Notes: generated from the sequence alone by a model not told the origin. Counted from the first letter of the stretch, positions 1-11,038 are shown. The stretch is DNA of 64,000 nucleotides from Streptomyces sp. NBC_01717 (GCF_036248255.1 NZ_CP109178.1:2356001-2420000), one strand, 5' to 3'. A program made the numbers and translations.

Positions 1-532
1 GCTCCAGTCCGGAGACGGCCAGAAGCAGCGCGTCCGCTTCTCCTGCGGCGAGCTTGTCCAGTCGGCGATTGGCGTTGCCCCGCATCGGCACGCACTGGAG
101 GTGCGGGTGGGAGGCGGCGAGCTGGGCGCTGCGCCGTACGGAGGAGGTACCGATCCTGGCTCCGTCGGGGAGCTGGTCGAGGGTGAGACCGCCGGGGTGT
201 ACGAGGGCGTCGCGAATGTCGTCCCGTCGGAGGAAGGCCGCGAAGGTGGTTCCGGCGGGCAGCGGCCGGTCGGCCGGGATGTCCTTGACGCAGTGCACTG
301 CGAGGTCCGCCTGGCCCGAGACGAGGGCGGCGTCGACTTCCTTGGTGAACGCACCCTTCCCTTCGACCTGGGCGAGATCACCCATCCATTTGTCGCCGGT
401 GGTCTTGACGGCCACGACTTCGGTGGCGGTGCCGGGGTGGAGGGCGGCCAGCTCGGCACGGACGCGCTCCACCTGGGCGAGAGCCATGGGCGAGTCGCGG
501 GACACGATGCGGATGAGTTCAGGGGCGGACAT
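1..532 (-). CDS. hemC: Porphobilinogen deaminase (hydroxymethylbilane synthase), 5' part
   Basis: Cytosolic enzyme that joins four porphobilinogen units into hydroxymethylbilane for haem, cobalamin and sirohaem synthesis. The first 177 residues are in the window and the gene runs off the left edge, so about 55% of a usual ~315-residue enzyme is visible. The segment AVHCVKDIP (around residues 78-86) places the catalytic Asp at about position 84, as in the E. coli enzyme. RIGTSSVRR near 126-134 and [11 protein letters not shown] are the dipyrromethane-cofactor and substrate-binding arginine motifs. The cofactor-attachment Cys would lie beyond the edge. The ATG at 530-532 gives a good family N-terminus ([20 protein letters not shown]). 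It is divergent from xylA; nothing visible links the two functionally. Confidence 0.9.
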   Translation of the reverse strand, partial: MSAPELIRIVSRDSPMALAQVERVRAELAALHPGTATEVVAVKTTGDKWMGDLAQVEGKGAFTKEVDAALVSGQADLAVHCVKDIPADRPLPAGTTFAAFLRRDDIRDALVHPGGLTLDQLPDGARIGTSSVRRSAQLAASHPHLQCVPMRGNANRRLDKLAAGEADALLLAVSGLE

Positions 533-985
533 GGCGCCCACGATAGACCGTCCGATGCAGGTTCCCGGGCGCACTGCGCGTACCCATGTCGTCGCAGTGT
601 CAAGCCAGTTGGAGCGCTCGGGCAGGTGTGCGACCCGCTTCGGTGGCGACATGGCGCACCGTCCCGCGTCCGCCGAAAGCCTCCGATGAAAGTCATGGGC
701 CCCTCAGTGGTTCCAGGAGGCCTCGGTGCCCGTGTATCTCGATTTTGATCGTATGCAAAACAAATCTGGCGGAATTATCAAGACATGAGCGGAGTGGTTC
801 TCCGATCTGCCCCATTTGAGTGCCACCTGGAGCAGGGCGAAGCCGTCACGTTGCCCCTATGTGACTGATGTGTCACGGAGACGGGCTGGCGACAAGGGCC
901 GCGATGCAGTATTAGTACTGTCAGTAAACAAATCGGTCGGTCGGCGGTGCAGCCGTCCGGGCCCTCGTCGACAAGAGGCAGATTC
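533..985. promoter_or_regulatory. hemC-xylA divergent intergenic region with two small inverted repeats
   Basis: This 453-bp stretch holds no convincing gene. It must contain the promoters for hemC (leftward) and xylA (rightward). Two AT-richer spots stand out. One is TTTTG-N8-CAAAA at 743-760. The other is CAGTA-TTAG-TACTG at 907-920, followed by AGTAAACAAAT. In other bacteria xylose genes are controlled by ROK/XylR repressors whose operators contain TTAGT...ACTAA half-sites, so the second repeat could be such a site 65 bp ahead of the xylA start. That is inference from spacing and resemblance only. Confidence 0.35.
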
Positions 986-2155
986 ATGTCGGACCGCTTC
1001 ACCCCCACCTCCGCGGACAAGTTCACCTTCGGTCTCTGGACCGTCGGCTGGCGCGGCAACGACCCCTTCGGTGACGCCACCCGTCCCGCGCTCGACCCGG
1101 TCGAGTCCGTCGAGCGACTGGCGGAGCTCGGTGCGCACGGCGTGACCTTCCACGACGACGACCTGATCCCGTTCGGCTCCTCGGACAGCGAGCGGGCCGC
1201 GATCATCACCCGGTTCAAGGACGCCCTGGACCGCACCGGCCTCAAGGTCCCGATGGCCACGACGAACCTGTTCACCCACCCGGTGTTCAAGGACGGCGGC
1301 TTCACGTCCAACGACCGCGACGTGCGGCGGTACGCGCTGCGCAAGGTCATCCGCAACATCGACCTCGCCGTCGAGCTCGGCGCCGAGACCTACGTGGCGT
1401 GGGGCGGCCGCGAGGGCGCGGAGTCCGGTGGCGCGAAGGACGTGCGGGTGGCGCTGGACCGGATGAAGGAGGCCTTCGACCTGCTCGGTGAGTACGTCGT
1501 CGAGCAGGGCTACGACCTGCGGTTCGCGATCGAGCCGAAGCCGAACGAGCCGCGCGGCGACATCCTGCTGCCCACCGTCGGTCACGCCCTCGCGTTCATC
1601 GAGCGCCTGGAGCGCCCGGAGATGTACGGCGTGAACCCGGAGGTCGGCCACGAGCAGATGGCCGGGCTGAACTTCCCGCACGGCATCGCGCAGGCCCTGT
1701 GGGCCGGCAAGCTCTACCACATCGACCTCAACGGCCAGTCCGGCATCAAGTACGACCAGGACCTCCGCTTCGGCGCCGGCGACCTGCGCCAGGCCTTCTG
1801 GCTCGTCGACCTCCTGGAGACGTCCGACTACGAGGGCCCGCGCCACTTCGACTTCAAGCCGGTGCGCACCGACGGCATCGACGGGGTCTGGGAGTCAGCG
1901 AAGAACTGCATGCGCAACTACCTGATCCTCAAGGAGCGCACCCTCGCTTTCCGCGCCGACCCGGCCGTCCAGGAGGCACTGACCGCCTCCCGCCTCGACG
2001 AGCTCGCGCAGCCCACCGCCGAGGACGGCCTCAAGAGCCTGCTCGCCGACACCACCGCGTTCGAGGAGTTCGACGTCACGGCCGCCGCCGAACGCTCGAT
2101 GGCCTTCGAAGCCCTCGACCAGCTCGCCATGGAACACCTGCTCGGCGTCCGCTGA
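986..2155 (+). CDS. xylA: Xylose isomerase
   Basis: Interconverts D-xylose and D-xylulose (also glucose and fructose) as a cytosolic metal-dependent TIM-barrel tetramer. The protein has 389 residues, matching the class I Streptomyces enzyme (~388). The catalytic His-Asp pair is in [12 protein letters not shown] (His about 56), the metal and substrate ligands are in [12 protein letters not shown], and the second metal site is in [10 protein letters not shown] and the later LHFDFKP-type segment. The ATG at 986 is chosen because the family N-terminus starts there and AGAGG lies upstream; the frame is open a little further up. No xylulokinase gene is adjacent, unlike the xylAB arrangement in several streptomycetes. 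A strong hairpin follows at 2209-2249. Confidence 0.95.
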   Translation: MSDRFTPTSADKFTFGLWTVGWRGNDPFGDATRPALDPVESVERLAELGAHGVTFHDDDLIPFGSSDSERAAIITRFKDALDRTGLKVPMATTNLFTHPVFKDGGFTSNDRDVRRYALRKVIRNIDLAVELGAETYVAWGGREGAESGGAKDVRVALDRMKEAFDLLGEYVVEQGYDLRFAIEPKPNEPRGDILLPTVGHALAFIERLERPEMYGVNPEVGHEQMAGLNFPHGIAQALWAGKLYHIDLNGQSGIKYDQDLRFGAGDLRQAFWLVDLLETSDYEGPRHFDFKPVRTDGIDGVWESAKNCMRNYLILKERTLAFRADPAVQEALTASRLDELAQPTAEDGLKSLLADTTAFEEFDVTAAAERSMAFEALDQLAMEHLLGVR

Positions 2156-2208
2156 GCCCGCAGGAGGCCAGGGTCCGTCCATGGGCGAGCCCTGGCCCCC
2201 TGACCCGC

Positions 2209-2249
2209 CACGCCCGGGTGCGGATCCATCGGATCCGCACCCGGGCGTG
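2209..2249. terminator. Perfect 19-bp hairpin, bidirectional terminator between xylA and acnA
   Basis: Left arm 2209-2227 (CACGCCCGGGTGCGGATCC) and right arm 2231-2249 pair perfectly over 19 bp, with a 3-nt loop. It lies 54 nt past the xylA stop. There is no T-tract, which is normal for streptomycete terminators. Confidence 0.8.
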
Positions 2250-2462
2250 TCCTGTTTCCCGGAGCAGCGAAGTCGGCCTCGCCGAGCTGGGAGCCTGGCT
2301 GGTCCTCGTGCCGATCCGCGCGGCTGTCCGGGCGCGTCGTTGCTCGCCCCGCGCCCGGTGGCGTGGTTCGGACGGTGGGCACCGTCCTCGGCGGACTGCC
2401 TCCGGGCGCCAGGCCCGGGCGTGCTGTTCGCCGTGGTGGCGCAGGCCCCGTCGGGGACACGC

Positions 2463-2498
2463 CGAAGGGCCGCACCCCCTGCGGGGTGCGGCCCTTCG
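2463..2498 (-). terminator. acnA terminator hairpin
   Basis: A 16-bp perfect stem, 2463-2478 (CGAAGGGCCGCACCCC) with 2483-2498, and a CTGC loop. It begins 16 nt downstream of the acnA stop. The two hairpins separate the convergent xylA and acnA transcripts. The DNA between them (2250-2462) shows nothing else I can support. Confidence 0.8.
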
Positions 2499-2514
2499 CG
2501 ACGTACCGGACTGC

Positions 2515-5301
<2,787 letters not shown>

Positions 5302-5323
5302 CTACGGCTTCTCGACCATCCGC

Positions 5324-5354
5324 TAAGGTAAGGCTTAGTTAGGTAACCCTTACC
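5324..5354. promoter_or_regulatory. Iron-box-like repeat upstream of acnA
   Basis: TAAGGTAAGGCTTAGTTAG (5324-5342) matches 13 of 19 positions of the DmdR/IdeR iron-box consensus TTAGGTTAGGCTAACCTAA. The overlapping TTAGTTAGGTAACCCTTA (from 5335) resembles a second copy, and GGTAAGG (5327-5333) pairs with CCTTACC (5348-5354). Iron control of an iron-sulphur enzyme would make sense, but the match is imperfect and could be a different regulator. Confidence 0.4.
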
Positions 5355-5384
5355 GTTCGGCGGCTGCGGTGCGCCTTCGGCAGA

Positions 5385-5402
5385 TATCTCGATGTCGAGA
5401 TA
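5385..5402. promoter_or_regulatory. Perfect 18-bp palindrome upstream of acnA (MarR/TamR-type operator)
   Basis: TATCTCGA-TG-TCGAGATA is a perfect inverted repeat with a 2-bp centre, the typical geometry of a MarR-family site. In S. coelicolor the MarR protein TamR controls aconitase and trans-aconitate methyltransferase genes, so TamR is the leading candidate. It lies about 155 bp ahead of the acnA start and 580 bp ahead of murA. The site itself is seen; its regulator is inferred. Confidence 0.6.
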
Positions 5403-5953
5403 ACCCTAGTACATCGCCGCCGAAGGGTCATGCCCGGCTGCCCGTGCGGCACCGTCCATCTCATGCGATCGAGGCGCCTCCCCCGCGGGCCCGGCCGCTC
5501 GGCCTTCATATGGCGATGCCGGAGCGAGGTCCGGAACCTCCTCCAAGGCCACCGAGCACCGACCGTGTGCGCATGGAGATCGTCGGCGATGATCAGCGGT
5601 GACACGGGCGGACCGACGAGGAGTCGCCCGCCCCGGTCCCCGATAGCACTCAGGAATTCTCGGCCAGGACCTCGTTGCGCGGCACGGCGCTCCCCCGCTC
5701 CTGCACGTGGGCACAGCCGCGGAGGCTCCGCCGTCGACGGAGGCCCGGCACACCGGAACACCCGCATGGACGCACACGGCGTGCCTGACCGGCGCACCGC
5801 GCGGACGATGGGATGTGTGGCGCACGCATGTCGGGCGCCTCCATCGCGTCACCGCACCCCACAGCCCCTATCACTCCGCCCCTGCATCAGCCCCACGCCC
5901 GTCGCCGTGTCGCCCCATCCACCACCCGAACACCACAGCCCCACCGAGTGCTC
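5403..5953. other. Gene-poor interval between acnA and murA
   Basis: About 550 bp without a gene I can support. Frames are open on both strands, but their translations are Arg/Pro-rich and lack domains or ribosome binding sites. It may belong to the acnA 5' region or hold an RNA, but no clear hairpin or family was recognised. Confidence 0.4.
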
Positions 5954-5980
5954 ATCTCATATCTGAGATAACCTGGCGCC
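5954..5980 (+). promoter_or_regulatory. Promoter of the HTH-MurA gene, probably leaderless
   Basis: An inverted repeat ATCTCA-N4-TGAGAT (5954-5969) is followed by TAACCT (5969-5974), a TANNNT -10 hexamer ending seven bases before the ATG. No Shine-Dalgarno lies between it and the start codon. That spacing predicts transcription starting at or next to the A of the ATG. The repeat overlaps the -10, so it could be the operator through which the protein's own XRE domain represses it. Confidence 0.5.
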
Positions 5981-7510
5981 ATGTCAGACGACTACCTCGC
6001 ACGCATCGGCAAGCTCATACGTGACGCCCGTCAGCACCGGGGCTGGACGCAGAGTCAACTTGCCGAAGCGCTCGGCACCAGCCAGAGCGCCGTCAACCGC
6101 ATCGAGCGCGGCAATCAGAACATCAGCCTTGAGATGATTGCCCGTATCGGTGAAGCACTCGACAGTGAGATCGTGTCGCTCGGCTATGCCGGACCGATGC
6201 ACCTGCGGGTGGTCGGCGGACGCCGGCTCTCCGGCTCGATCGACGTCAAGACCAGCAAGAACGCGTGCGTGGCACTGCTCTGCGGCTCGCTGCTCAACAA
6301 GGGACGTACGGTCCTGCGCCGCGTCGCCCGTATCGAGGAGGTCTACCGTCTCCTCGAAGTTCTGAACTCCATAGGCGTGCGGACCCGGTGGATCAACGAC
6401 GGGACCGATCTGGAGATCGTCCCGCCGGCCCGGCTCGACATGGAGGCCATCGACGCGGACGCGGCCCGCCGCACCCGGTCCATCATCATGTTCCTCGGCC
6501 CGCTGCTGCACCGCATGGACCAGTTCAAGCTGCCGTACGCGGGCGGCTGCGACCTCGGCACCCGGACCATCGAGCCGCACATGATCGCGCTGCGCCGGTT
6601 CGGCCTGGAGATCGCCGCGACCGAGGGCCTGTACCACGCCCAGATCGACCACTCGGTCACCCCCGAACGCCCTATCGTGCTGACCGAACGCGGCGACACG
6701 GTGACGGAGAACGCGCTGCTGGCGGCCGCCCGTCACGACGGCACGACCGTCATCCGTAACGCGTCGTCCAACTACATGGTCCAGGACCTGTGCTTCTTCC
6801 TGGAGGCGCTGGGCATACGCATCGACGGCATCGGTACGACGACGCTGACCGTGCACGGTGTGGCGAACATAGACGTGGATGTCGACTACTCCCCCTCCGA
6901 GGACCCGGTCGAGGCGATGAGTCTGCTCGCCGCCGCCGTGGTGACGGAGTCCGAGCTGACGATCCGCCGGGTGCCGATCGAGTTCCTGGAGATCGAGCTC
7001 GCGGTGCTGGAGGAGATGGGTGTCGACTGCGACCGCACGACGGAGTACGCGGCGGACAACGGCCGTACCCGGCTGGTCGATCTGACGGTCCGGCCCTCCA
7101 AGCTGGAGGCGCCGATCGACAAGATCCACCCGATGCCGTTCCCCGGTCTCAACATCGACAACGTGCCGTTCTTCGCGGCCATCGCCGCCTCGGCGCACGG
7201 CAAGACCCTCATACACGACTGGGTCTACGACAACCGCGCCATCTATCTGACGGACCTCAACCGGCTGGGCGGCCGACTCCAGCTCCTCGACCCGCACCGG
7301 GTCCTGGTGGAGGGCCCGACCCGCTGGCGCGCGGCCGAGATGATATGCCCGCCGGCGCTGCGCCCCGCCGTGGTGGTACTGCTCGCGATGATGGCGGCCG
7401 AGGGGACCTCCGTACTGCGCAACGTGTACGTGATCAACCGCGGTTACGAGGAACTGGCGGAGCGCCTCAACTCGGTGGGCGCGCAGATCGAGATCTTCCG
7501 CGACATTTGA
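5981..7510 (+). CDS. murA: XRE-type HTH fused to UDP-GlcNAc 1-carboxyvinyltransferase (MurA paralogue)
   Basis: MurA transfers enolpyruvate from PEP to UDP-GlcNAc, the first committed step of peptidoglycan synthesis. Residues 1-70 form an XRE helix-turn-helix (TQSQLAEALGTSQSAVNRIERG). The rest (about 70-509) is a full EPSP-synthase-fold MurA. KTSKNA carries the Lys-Asn pair, and AGGCDLGTRTIEPH carries the catalytic Cys at about residue 190. The usual MurA is ~420 residues, so the extra length is the HTH. It is divergent from acnA, as in other streptomycetes. The fusion suggests a DNA-binding enzyme or autoregulator; whether it is catalytically active is not shown here, though the key residues are kept. 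Confidence 0.92.
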   Translation: MSDDYLARIGKLIRDARQHRGWTQSQLAEALGTSQSAVNRIERGNQNISLEMIARIGEALDSEIVSLGYAGPMHLRVVGGRRLSGSIDVKTSKNACVALLCGSLLNKGRTVLRRVARIEEVYRLLEVLNSIGVRTRWINDGTDLEIVPPARLDMEAIDADAARRTRSIIMFLGPLLHRMDQFKLPYAGGCDLGTRTIEPHMIALRRFGLEIAATEGLYHAQIDHSVTPERPIVLTERGDTVTENALLAAARHDGTTVIRNASSNYMVQDLCFFLEALGIRIDGIGTTTLTVHGVANIDVDVDYSPSEDPVEAMSLLAAAVVTESELTIRRVPIEFLEIELAVLEEMGVDCDRTTEYAADNGRTRLVDLTVRPSKLEAPIDKIHPMPFPGLNIDNVPFFAAIAASAHGKTLIHDWVYDNRAIYLTDLNRLGGRLQLLDPHRVLVEGPTRWRAAEMICPPALRPAVVVLLAMMAAEGTSVLRNVYVINRGYEELAERLNSVGAQIEIFRDI

Positions 7511-7518
7511 TATGAGGA

Positions 7519-7575
7519 TGCCGCCGCACCCCGTCTGACCTGCTACTTAGCGGGTCAGGGAGGGATGCGGCGGCA
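7519..7575 (+). terminator. Long hairpin after murA
   Basis: TGCCGCCGCA...GTCTGACC (7519-7540) pairs with GGTCAG...TGCGGCGGCA (7553-7575), with a few mismatches in the middle and an 11-nt loop. It starts 8 nt past the murA stop and marks the boundary between the core genes and the integrase module. Confidence 0.7.
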
Positions 7576-7576
7576 C

Positions 7577-7598
7577 CTCTGGGACTTCTCTGGGACTT
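7577..7598. repeat. Tandem 11-bp direct repeat next to int
   Basis: CTCTGGGACTT occurs twice back to back (7577-7587, 7588-7598), 56 bp beyond the 3' end of the integrase gene. Short direct repeats beside a tyrosine integrase gene are often arm-type binding sites of an attachment region. No matching core repeat was found elsewhere in the window, so an att site here is only a suggestion. Confidence 0.35.
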
Positions 7599-7653
7599 TT
7601 GGGCCGCGGTGGGCTACGAGCCGCGCTCCACAGGCTCTGCCGACCGGCCGCGG

Positions 7654-8901
7654 CTACGCGAAGATCGCGTCGATGGCGGCGCTGCCCCGTGCGCCCGCGC
7701 GGGGCAGGAAGTGGGAGTACTTCCGCAGCGTGAACCCGGGGTCGGAGTGCCCCAGCCAGCGTGCCAGGGAGACAACCGATTCGCCAGCCTCCAGTTCCTC
7801 GGAGGCGAAGAAGTGGCGCAGGGCGTGGAAGCCGTGCTCCCGGGACGGCTCCCACACGCGAGCGCCGTCGGTGCTGCCCTCCTCCAGCGGTGCGATCACG
7901 CCCGCCGCGGCCAGAGCCGGCTTCCACACGTAGGAGTTGAAGTAGTTCCGGTTGATGGCCTTCCGCTCGCGTCCCGTCACCAGGAGGTTGTAGGTTCTCG
8001 GCCGCCGGTGTTTGGAATCCACCGGCGTCTCGGCAGGAGTCGGGTCGTCCCAAGGCAGCGTGACCGGGACCGGCGCGAACTGCTCCGTGTGCTGCTGGAT
8101 GGCCCGGGCCACGCTGGACGGCAGCGGCACGTCCCGGACCTTGCGACCCTTGGGAAGGGCGAAACACAACCTCGCCCGCACCATCTTGACCTGCCGCCGG
8201 ACGTGGACGACTTCCTTGGCGAAGTCAATGTCCTCCAGGGCAAGCCCGAGCGCCTCCCCTTGCCGGAGCCCAAGACCCGCTCCGATCACGAGGAGGAGCC
8301 GGTAATGGTCCGGCAGGGCCGCCCGTACTGCCAGCACCCGTTCGGGCGGCCACGCCTCGACCCTGCCAGGCGTGGCGGCCGGAGGGCCGACCGTGCTGGA
8401 GCGGCACGGGTTGCGTCCGAGGCGACGGTCCTCGACAGCGGCCTGGAGGATGCTGGAGAGCGTCGCCCAGACGAGACGGATCGAGGTCGGACCGAGGTCC
8501 TTCTCCAGCCGCTTCTTCCAGTGGCGCAGGACTTCCGTGCCGATGGCGTTGAGCGGCTGAGCGCCCAGGTGGGGAACGATGTGCCGGCGTACCCTCTGCT
8601 CGATCCGCTCGATCGTGGACGGGTCACCGCTCTGGGTGGGCCACCAGTGGGTCGCGATGTAGTCCTTGAGAGAGATGGCCCCATCGCGCGGATCGACGAA
8701 CTCGCCACGGCGAGCGTCGGTCTGAGCCTGGGCGAGCCAGGTCTTGGCGTCCTGGAGGGCATCGAAGGAACGGTCCTTGACGCCGGGGATGCTCTTGACG
8801 CGGTAGCGGGTGCACTTGCCATACAGGGCTGTGCGTTCGCGTTTGCCGGTTTTCGGGTTGGGACGCTTCTTCAGCCATCGGTCTTCTATGTAGCCGGCCA
8901 G
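7654..8901 (-). CDS. int: Tyrosine-family site-specific integrase, CTG start
   Basis: Integrates and excises a mobile element. The C-terminal half has the catalytic set: GLRQGEALG (Arg I), HALRHFFAS (HxxR), GHSDPGFTLRKYSHF (His and nucleophilic Tyr). The N-terminal half has the SAM-like arm/core-binding domain. The frame is open without interruption from a stop at 8938-8940, but it contains no ATG, GTG or TTG before codon 189. CTG at 8901 gives the usual family N-terminus (xAGYIEDRWLKKRP) and has AAGGAG six bases upstream, so I take CTG as the start (415 aa). An ATG-to-CTG mutation with reduced expression is the alternative. The excisionase-like gene lies 53 bp upstream. Confidence 0.85.
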   Translation of the reverse strand: MAGYIEDRWLKKRPNPKTGKRERTALYGKCTRYRVKSIPGVKDRSFDALQDAKTWLAQAQTDARRGEFVDPRDGAISLKDYIATHWWPTQSGDPSTIERIEQRVRRHIVPHLGAQPLNAIGTEVLRHWKKRLEKDLGPTSIRLVWATLSSILQAAVEDRRLGRNPCRSSTVGPPAATPGRVEAWPPERVLAVRAALPDHYRLLLVIGAGLGLRQGEALGLALEDIDFAKEVVHVRRQVKMVRARLCFALPKGRKVRDVPLPSSVARAIQQHTEQFAPVPVTLPWDDPTPAETPVDSKHRRPRTYNLLVTGRERKAINRNYFNSYVWKPALAAAGVIAPLEEGSTDGARVWEPSREHGFHALRHFFASEELEAGESVVSLARWLGHSDPGFTLRKYSHFLPRAGARGSAAIDAIFA

Positions 8902-8954
8902 GTGGAACTCCTTGGTGATGGGGATGGAGACAACGCTCTACGGCGCTTGGGGCT

Positions 8955-9257
8955 TCAGGCGCCGAGGAAGCGGCTCGACCGCTCCTGCAGGGGGGTGTTG
9001 AGCGGGTTGAGGGCCGGGTTGGAGCGGGAATCGGCCTGTTCCTGTTCGCGGACCCAGGCGTCGAGCACTTCGAGCCGGTACATGACGCGACCGCGAGGTC
9101 CCATGCGGAAGCTCGGGGGTCCCTGGCGACGGTGGCGCCAGACGTAGAGCGTGTGGGGTGAGAGGCCGAGATAGTCGGCGGCGTCCTTCACGGTCAGGAA
9201 GGCGGCGGATACGGCGCCTGAGGAAGCGGTGGCGGCAGGCAAAGATCGTCCAGGCAT
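8955..9257 (-). CDS. Excisionase-like helix-turn-helix protein
   Basis: A 100-residue protein with an AlpA/MerR-type winged HTH in the middle (LTVKDAADYLGLSPHTLYVW, about 21-40) and a basic wing (RMGPRGRVMYRLEVLDAWV). Such proteins are encoded just upstream of integrases in actinobacterial integrative elements and act as recombination directionality factors or replication regulators. It is co-directional with int. The C-terminal ~25 residues are Ser/Asn/Pro-rich and unstructured. The start ATG has only a weak upstream purine stretch. Confidence 0.7.
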   Translation of the reverse strand: MPGRSLPAATASSGAVSAAFLTVKDAADYLGLSPHTLYVWRHRRQGPPSFRMGPRGRVMYRLEVLDAWVREQEQADSRSNPALNPLNTPLQERSSRFLGA

Positions 9258-9300
9258 CGATGGTTCTCTGTGAGGTTGGGGAGGAGTGAGCCCGGGTGGG

Positions 9301-9411
9301 CGGACCGCGCCCCTTTTGGCGCCAGTCGTAGAAGGTGGAGCGAGCGATCTGCAGTTCGGCGCAGACTTCGTCCACCGTCAGCTTCTGAGCGGGCCTCGTT
9401 GCTACTGCCAT
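9301..9411 (-). pseudogene. Truncated second HTH (excisionase-like) gene
   Basis: From the ATG at 9411 the translation begins MAVATRPAQKLTVDEVCAEL and continues with IARSTFYDWRQKGRGP, a clear excisionase-type HTH. After that residue (about 37) similarity stops: the expected wing (KLPNG...RIRRSD-type) is missing. The open frame then runs out of phase through the neighbouring excisionase gene down to 8938. A deletion joining the first HTH to the upstream part of the second gene explains this. AGGGG precedes the start, so a short chimeric product could still be made. Confidence 0.6.
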
Positions 9412-9618
9412 GCGCTCATCGCCCCTCGCGAAGCAATCGGGGAGCTTGGCAACTTCCCCGAAGGATCGGTCCACTGGACTCGAAGGAGGGCAGGGGGTAT
9501 CGCGGATCGGCGCATGGGCGGGATTTCCTTGCTGAGGTACGAGGAGCGACAGAAACGGCGGCAGCACAACTTCGCGCGACGTGCGCTAGGACAATCGCCT
9601 GCCGGCGATCCGTGCTGC

Positions 9619-9638
9619 CCACGGCAGGACTGCCGTGG
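9619..9638. repeat. 9-bp inverted repeat in a gene-free stretch
   Basis: CCACGGCAG-GA-CTGCCGTGG is perfectly paired. It lies in the 9412-9816 interval, which has no gene I can support. Confidence 0.4.
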
Positions 9639-9737
9639 CAGAACCGCTCCGCGCCCCCTCTCGACTGCACGAAGCTGCCTGCGTTCGCCACGGCTCCACC
9701 GCCAAGCGCAGCCGAATGCGAACACCTCAATGGTCTT

Positions 9738-9770
9738 GACGATCGCCGGTTTGGCTAACCGGCGATCGTC
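9738..9770 (-). terminator. Perfect 14-bp hairpin downstream of the 130-aa gene
   Basis: GACGATCGCCGGTT (9738-9751) pairs perfectly with 9757-9770 across the loop TGGCT. It begins 47 nt past the stop of the minus-strand gene at 9817-10209, so it most likely ends that transcript. Confidence 0.65.
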
Positions 9771-9816
9771 GGCTATGTTGCGCGTCGCCTCAGATGACGC
9801 CCCCGGCCGTCTGCCG

Positions 9817-10209
9817 TCAGGAAGCCAACTGATACGAGCGCAAAGCCGGGGTCTCGTCGTCCGATGCGACCGCCAGTAGGCCGTCACCCGTGAGCCGGTT
9901 GAGACTTCGCGCAGCGAGGCGCTCGGGAATTCTGATGGCCCGTGCCACTCGCCGTGTTGTGGCACCGGGATGTGCCGCTACATACGCGAGGACGGCACGA
10001 TCGCCGCAATAGCTCCGTTGCAAGAGATCCTCGCCGAACAGACCGGCCGCGCAGACGCAGACGCAGAGTCCGGTGGATACGGCAAGGTAGTCACCCACCG
10101 TTTGGCCAGCCCAAGCATTCAGTCCGCCAAGGACAAAAAGTGCGGGTGAAGTGAAGCGGGCGGAACGGATAGCGGATTCAGACAGACACGCCTCCCAAGT
10201 ACGGACCAT
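9817..10209 (-). CDS. Small membrane protein with C-terminal winged-helix-like domain
   Basis: 130 residues, not assigned to a named family. Residues ~20-60 are hydrophobic (ALFVLGGLNAWAGQTVGDYL and a Cys-rich segment CVCVCAAGL) and could form one or two membrane helices. Residues ~70-130 look like a winged helix (AVLAYVAAHPGATTRRVARA, then ARSLNRLTGDGLL). The combination suggests a membrane-anchored regulator of the integrative element. An in-frame GTG seven codons further up (10230) is an alternative start. Confidence 0.55.
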   Translation of the reverse strand: MVRTWEACLSESAIRSARFTSPALFVLGGLNAWAGQTVGDYLAVSTGLCVCVCAAGLFGEDLLQRSYCGDRAVLAYVAAHPGATTRRVARAIRIPERLAARSLNRLTGDGLLAVASDDETPALRSYQLAS

Positions 10210-10276
10210 GCCAGCGCGGCAACCTCGCACGGTTGGGTTTTAGAGTGGTTCATCACCCTGCCGTGTAGCCCCACCG

Positions 10277-10370
10277 TCTGACCTGGTGTTTTTCCGGGAC
10301 GTTGTACGTTGACATGGTCCCGGCGGAGGTTTCCAGTCCTGTCGTCCTATTTCTCGTCTGCCGTGAGCGA
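10277..10370. repeat. Conserved ~94-bp intergenic block, copy A
   Basis: This block and the one at 62918-63012 share TCTGACCTGG, then ACGTTGACATG, then CCAGTC exactly 16 bp later, then GTCTGCC exactly 17 bp after that. The bases between are diverged, but the spacing is almost identical (one indel). TTGACA at 10309-10314 is a perfect -35 hexamer on the plus strand. No coding frame explains the conservation. Confidence 0.6.
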
Positions 10371-10645
10371 ATGCCCGCCGACCGCCTGCATGAAGTCCTC
10401 CTGTCGTGGACTTATGGAGGCGCAGGGAATGCGCCGACGCCTGCATCATGCAGCCGCACCACCTCGTTGATGAGTGGACCTGCCACCGCAGTGCCGAAGC
10501 GACGCGCAACCCCGATTGACACGCCGCCGTCTGACTGATCCACGTCGTGGTCGAGCCCAACTCACCTTCACGGCCGGCGACCGGCTTTCGGTGTGCCCTG
10601 GACGGCTGGGTAGGGTCGCGGTACCCGAGCTGGAGAGGTAGTTGC
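10371..10645. other. Intergenic region ahead of cutA
   Basis: No gene supported. Short frames here have no domain or ribosome binding site. TAGGGT at about 10610 could be a -10 for cutA, without an obvious -35. Confidence 0.35.
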
Positions 10646-10972
10646 ATGGCCAACGATATTGTGATTGCGCAGACGACCAGCGACAACGAGGATCAGGCGA
10701 AGGCACTGGCCCAGGGCGCGGTCGAGAGCAAGCTGGCAGCGGGCGTTCACATCGACGCGCCGATCACCGCCTTCTACTGGTGGAAGGGGAAGGTCGAGGC
10801 GGCGCAGGAGTGGCGGATCTCGTACATGACTACGACGGACCGTCTACCGGCGCTGGAAGCGTGGCTGCACGAGAGGCACCCGTACGACGTCCCCCAATGG
10901 ATCACACTGCCCGTGACCAGCGGGTCGGAGGCGTACCTGTCCTGGGTTGTCGAGGAGACGGCACAGGACTGA
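10646..10972 (+). CDS. cutA: CutA divalent-cation tolerance protein
   Basis: A 108-residue trimeric ferredoxin-fold protein of the CutA1 family, linked in enterobacteria to copper tolerance; its molecular role is unclear. Family signature segments are AQTTSDNEDQAKALAQGAVE, AFYWWKGKVEAAQEWRISYM and HPYDVPQWITLPV. The ATG at 10646 is chosen because GGAGAGG lies seven bases upstream and the family starts here; the frame is open further up. It stands alone between two unrelated units. Confidence 0.92.
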   Translation: MANDIVIAQTTSDNEDQAKALAQGAVESKLAAGVHIDAPITAFYWWKGKVEAAQEWRISYMTTTDRLPALEAWLHERHPYDVPQWITLPVTSGSEAYLSWVVEETAQD

Positions 10973-11038
10973 GGAGCGACGGGCCGGACGTACGACAGCA
11001 TTCGCGTCCCGGGTTTGCCGCGTACCGCCGGAGGGGGC

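Noticed and set aside
5984-7297. Open frame opposite murA
   Set aside because: Antisense shadow of a strong MurA coding frame with all catalytic motifs.
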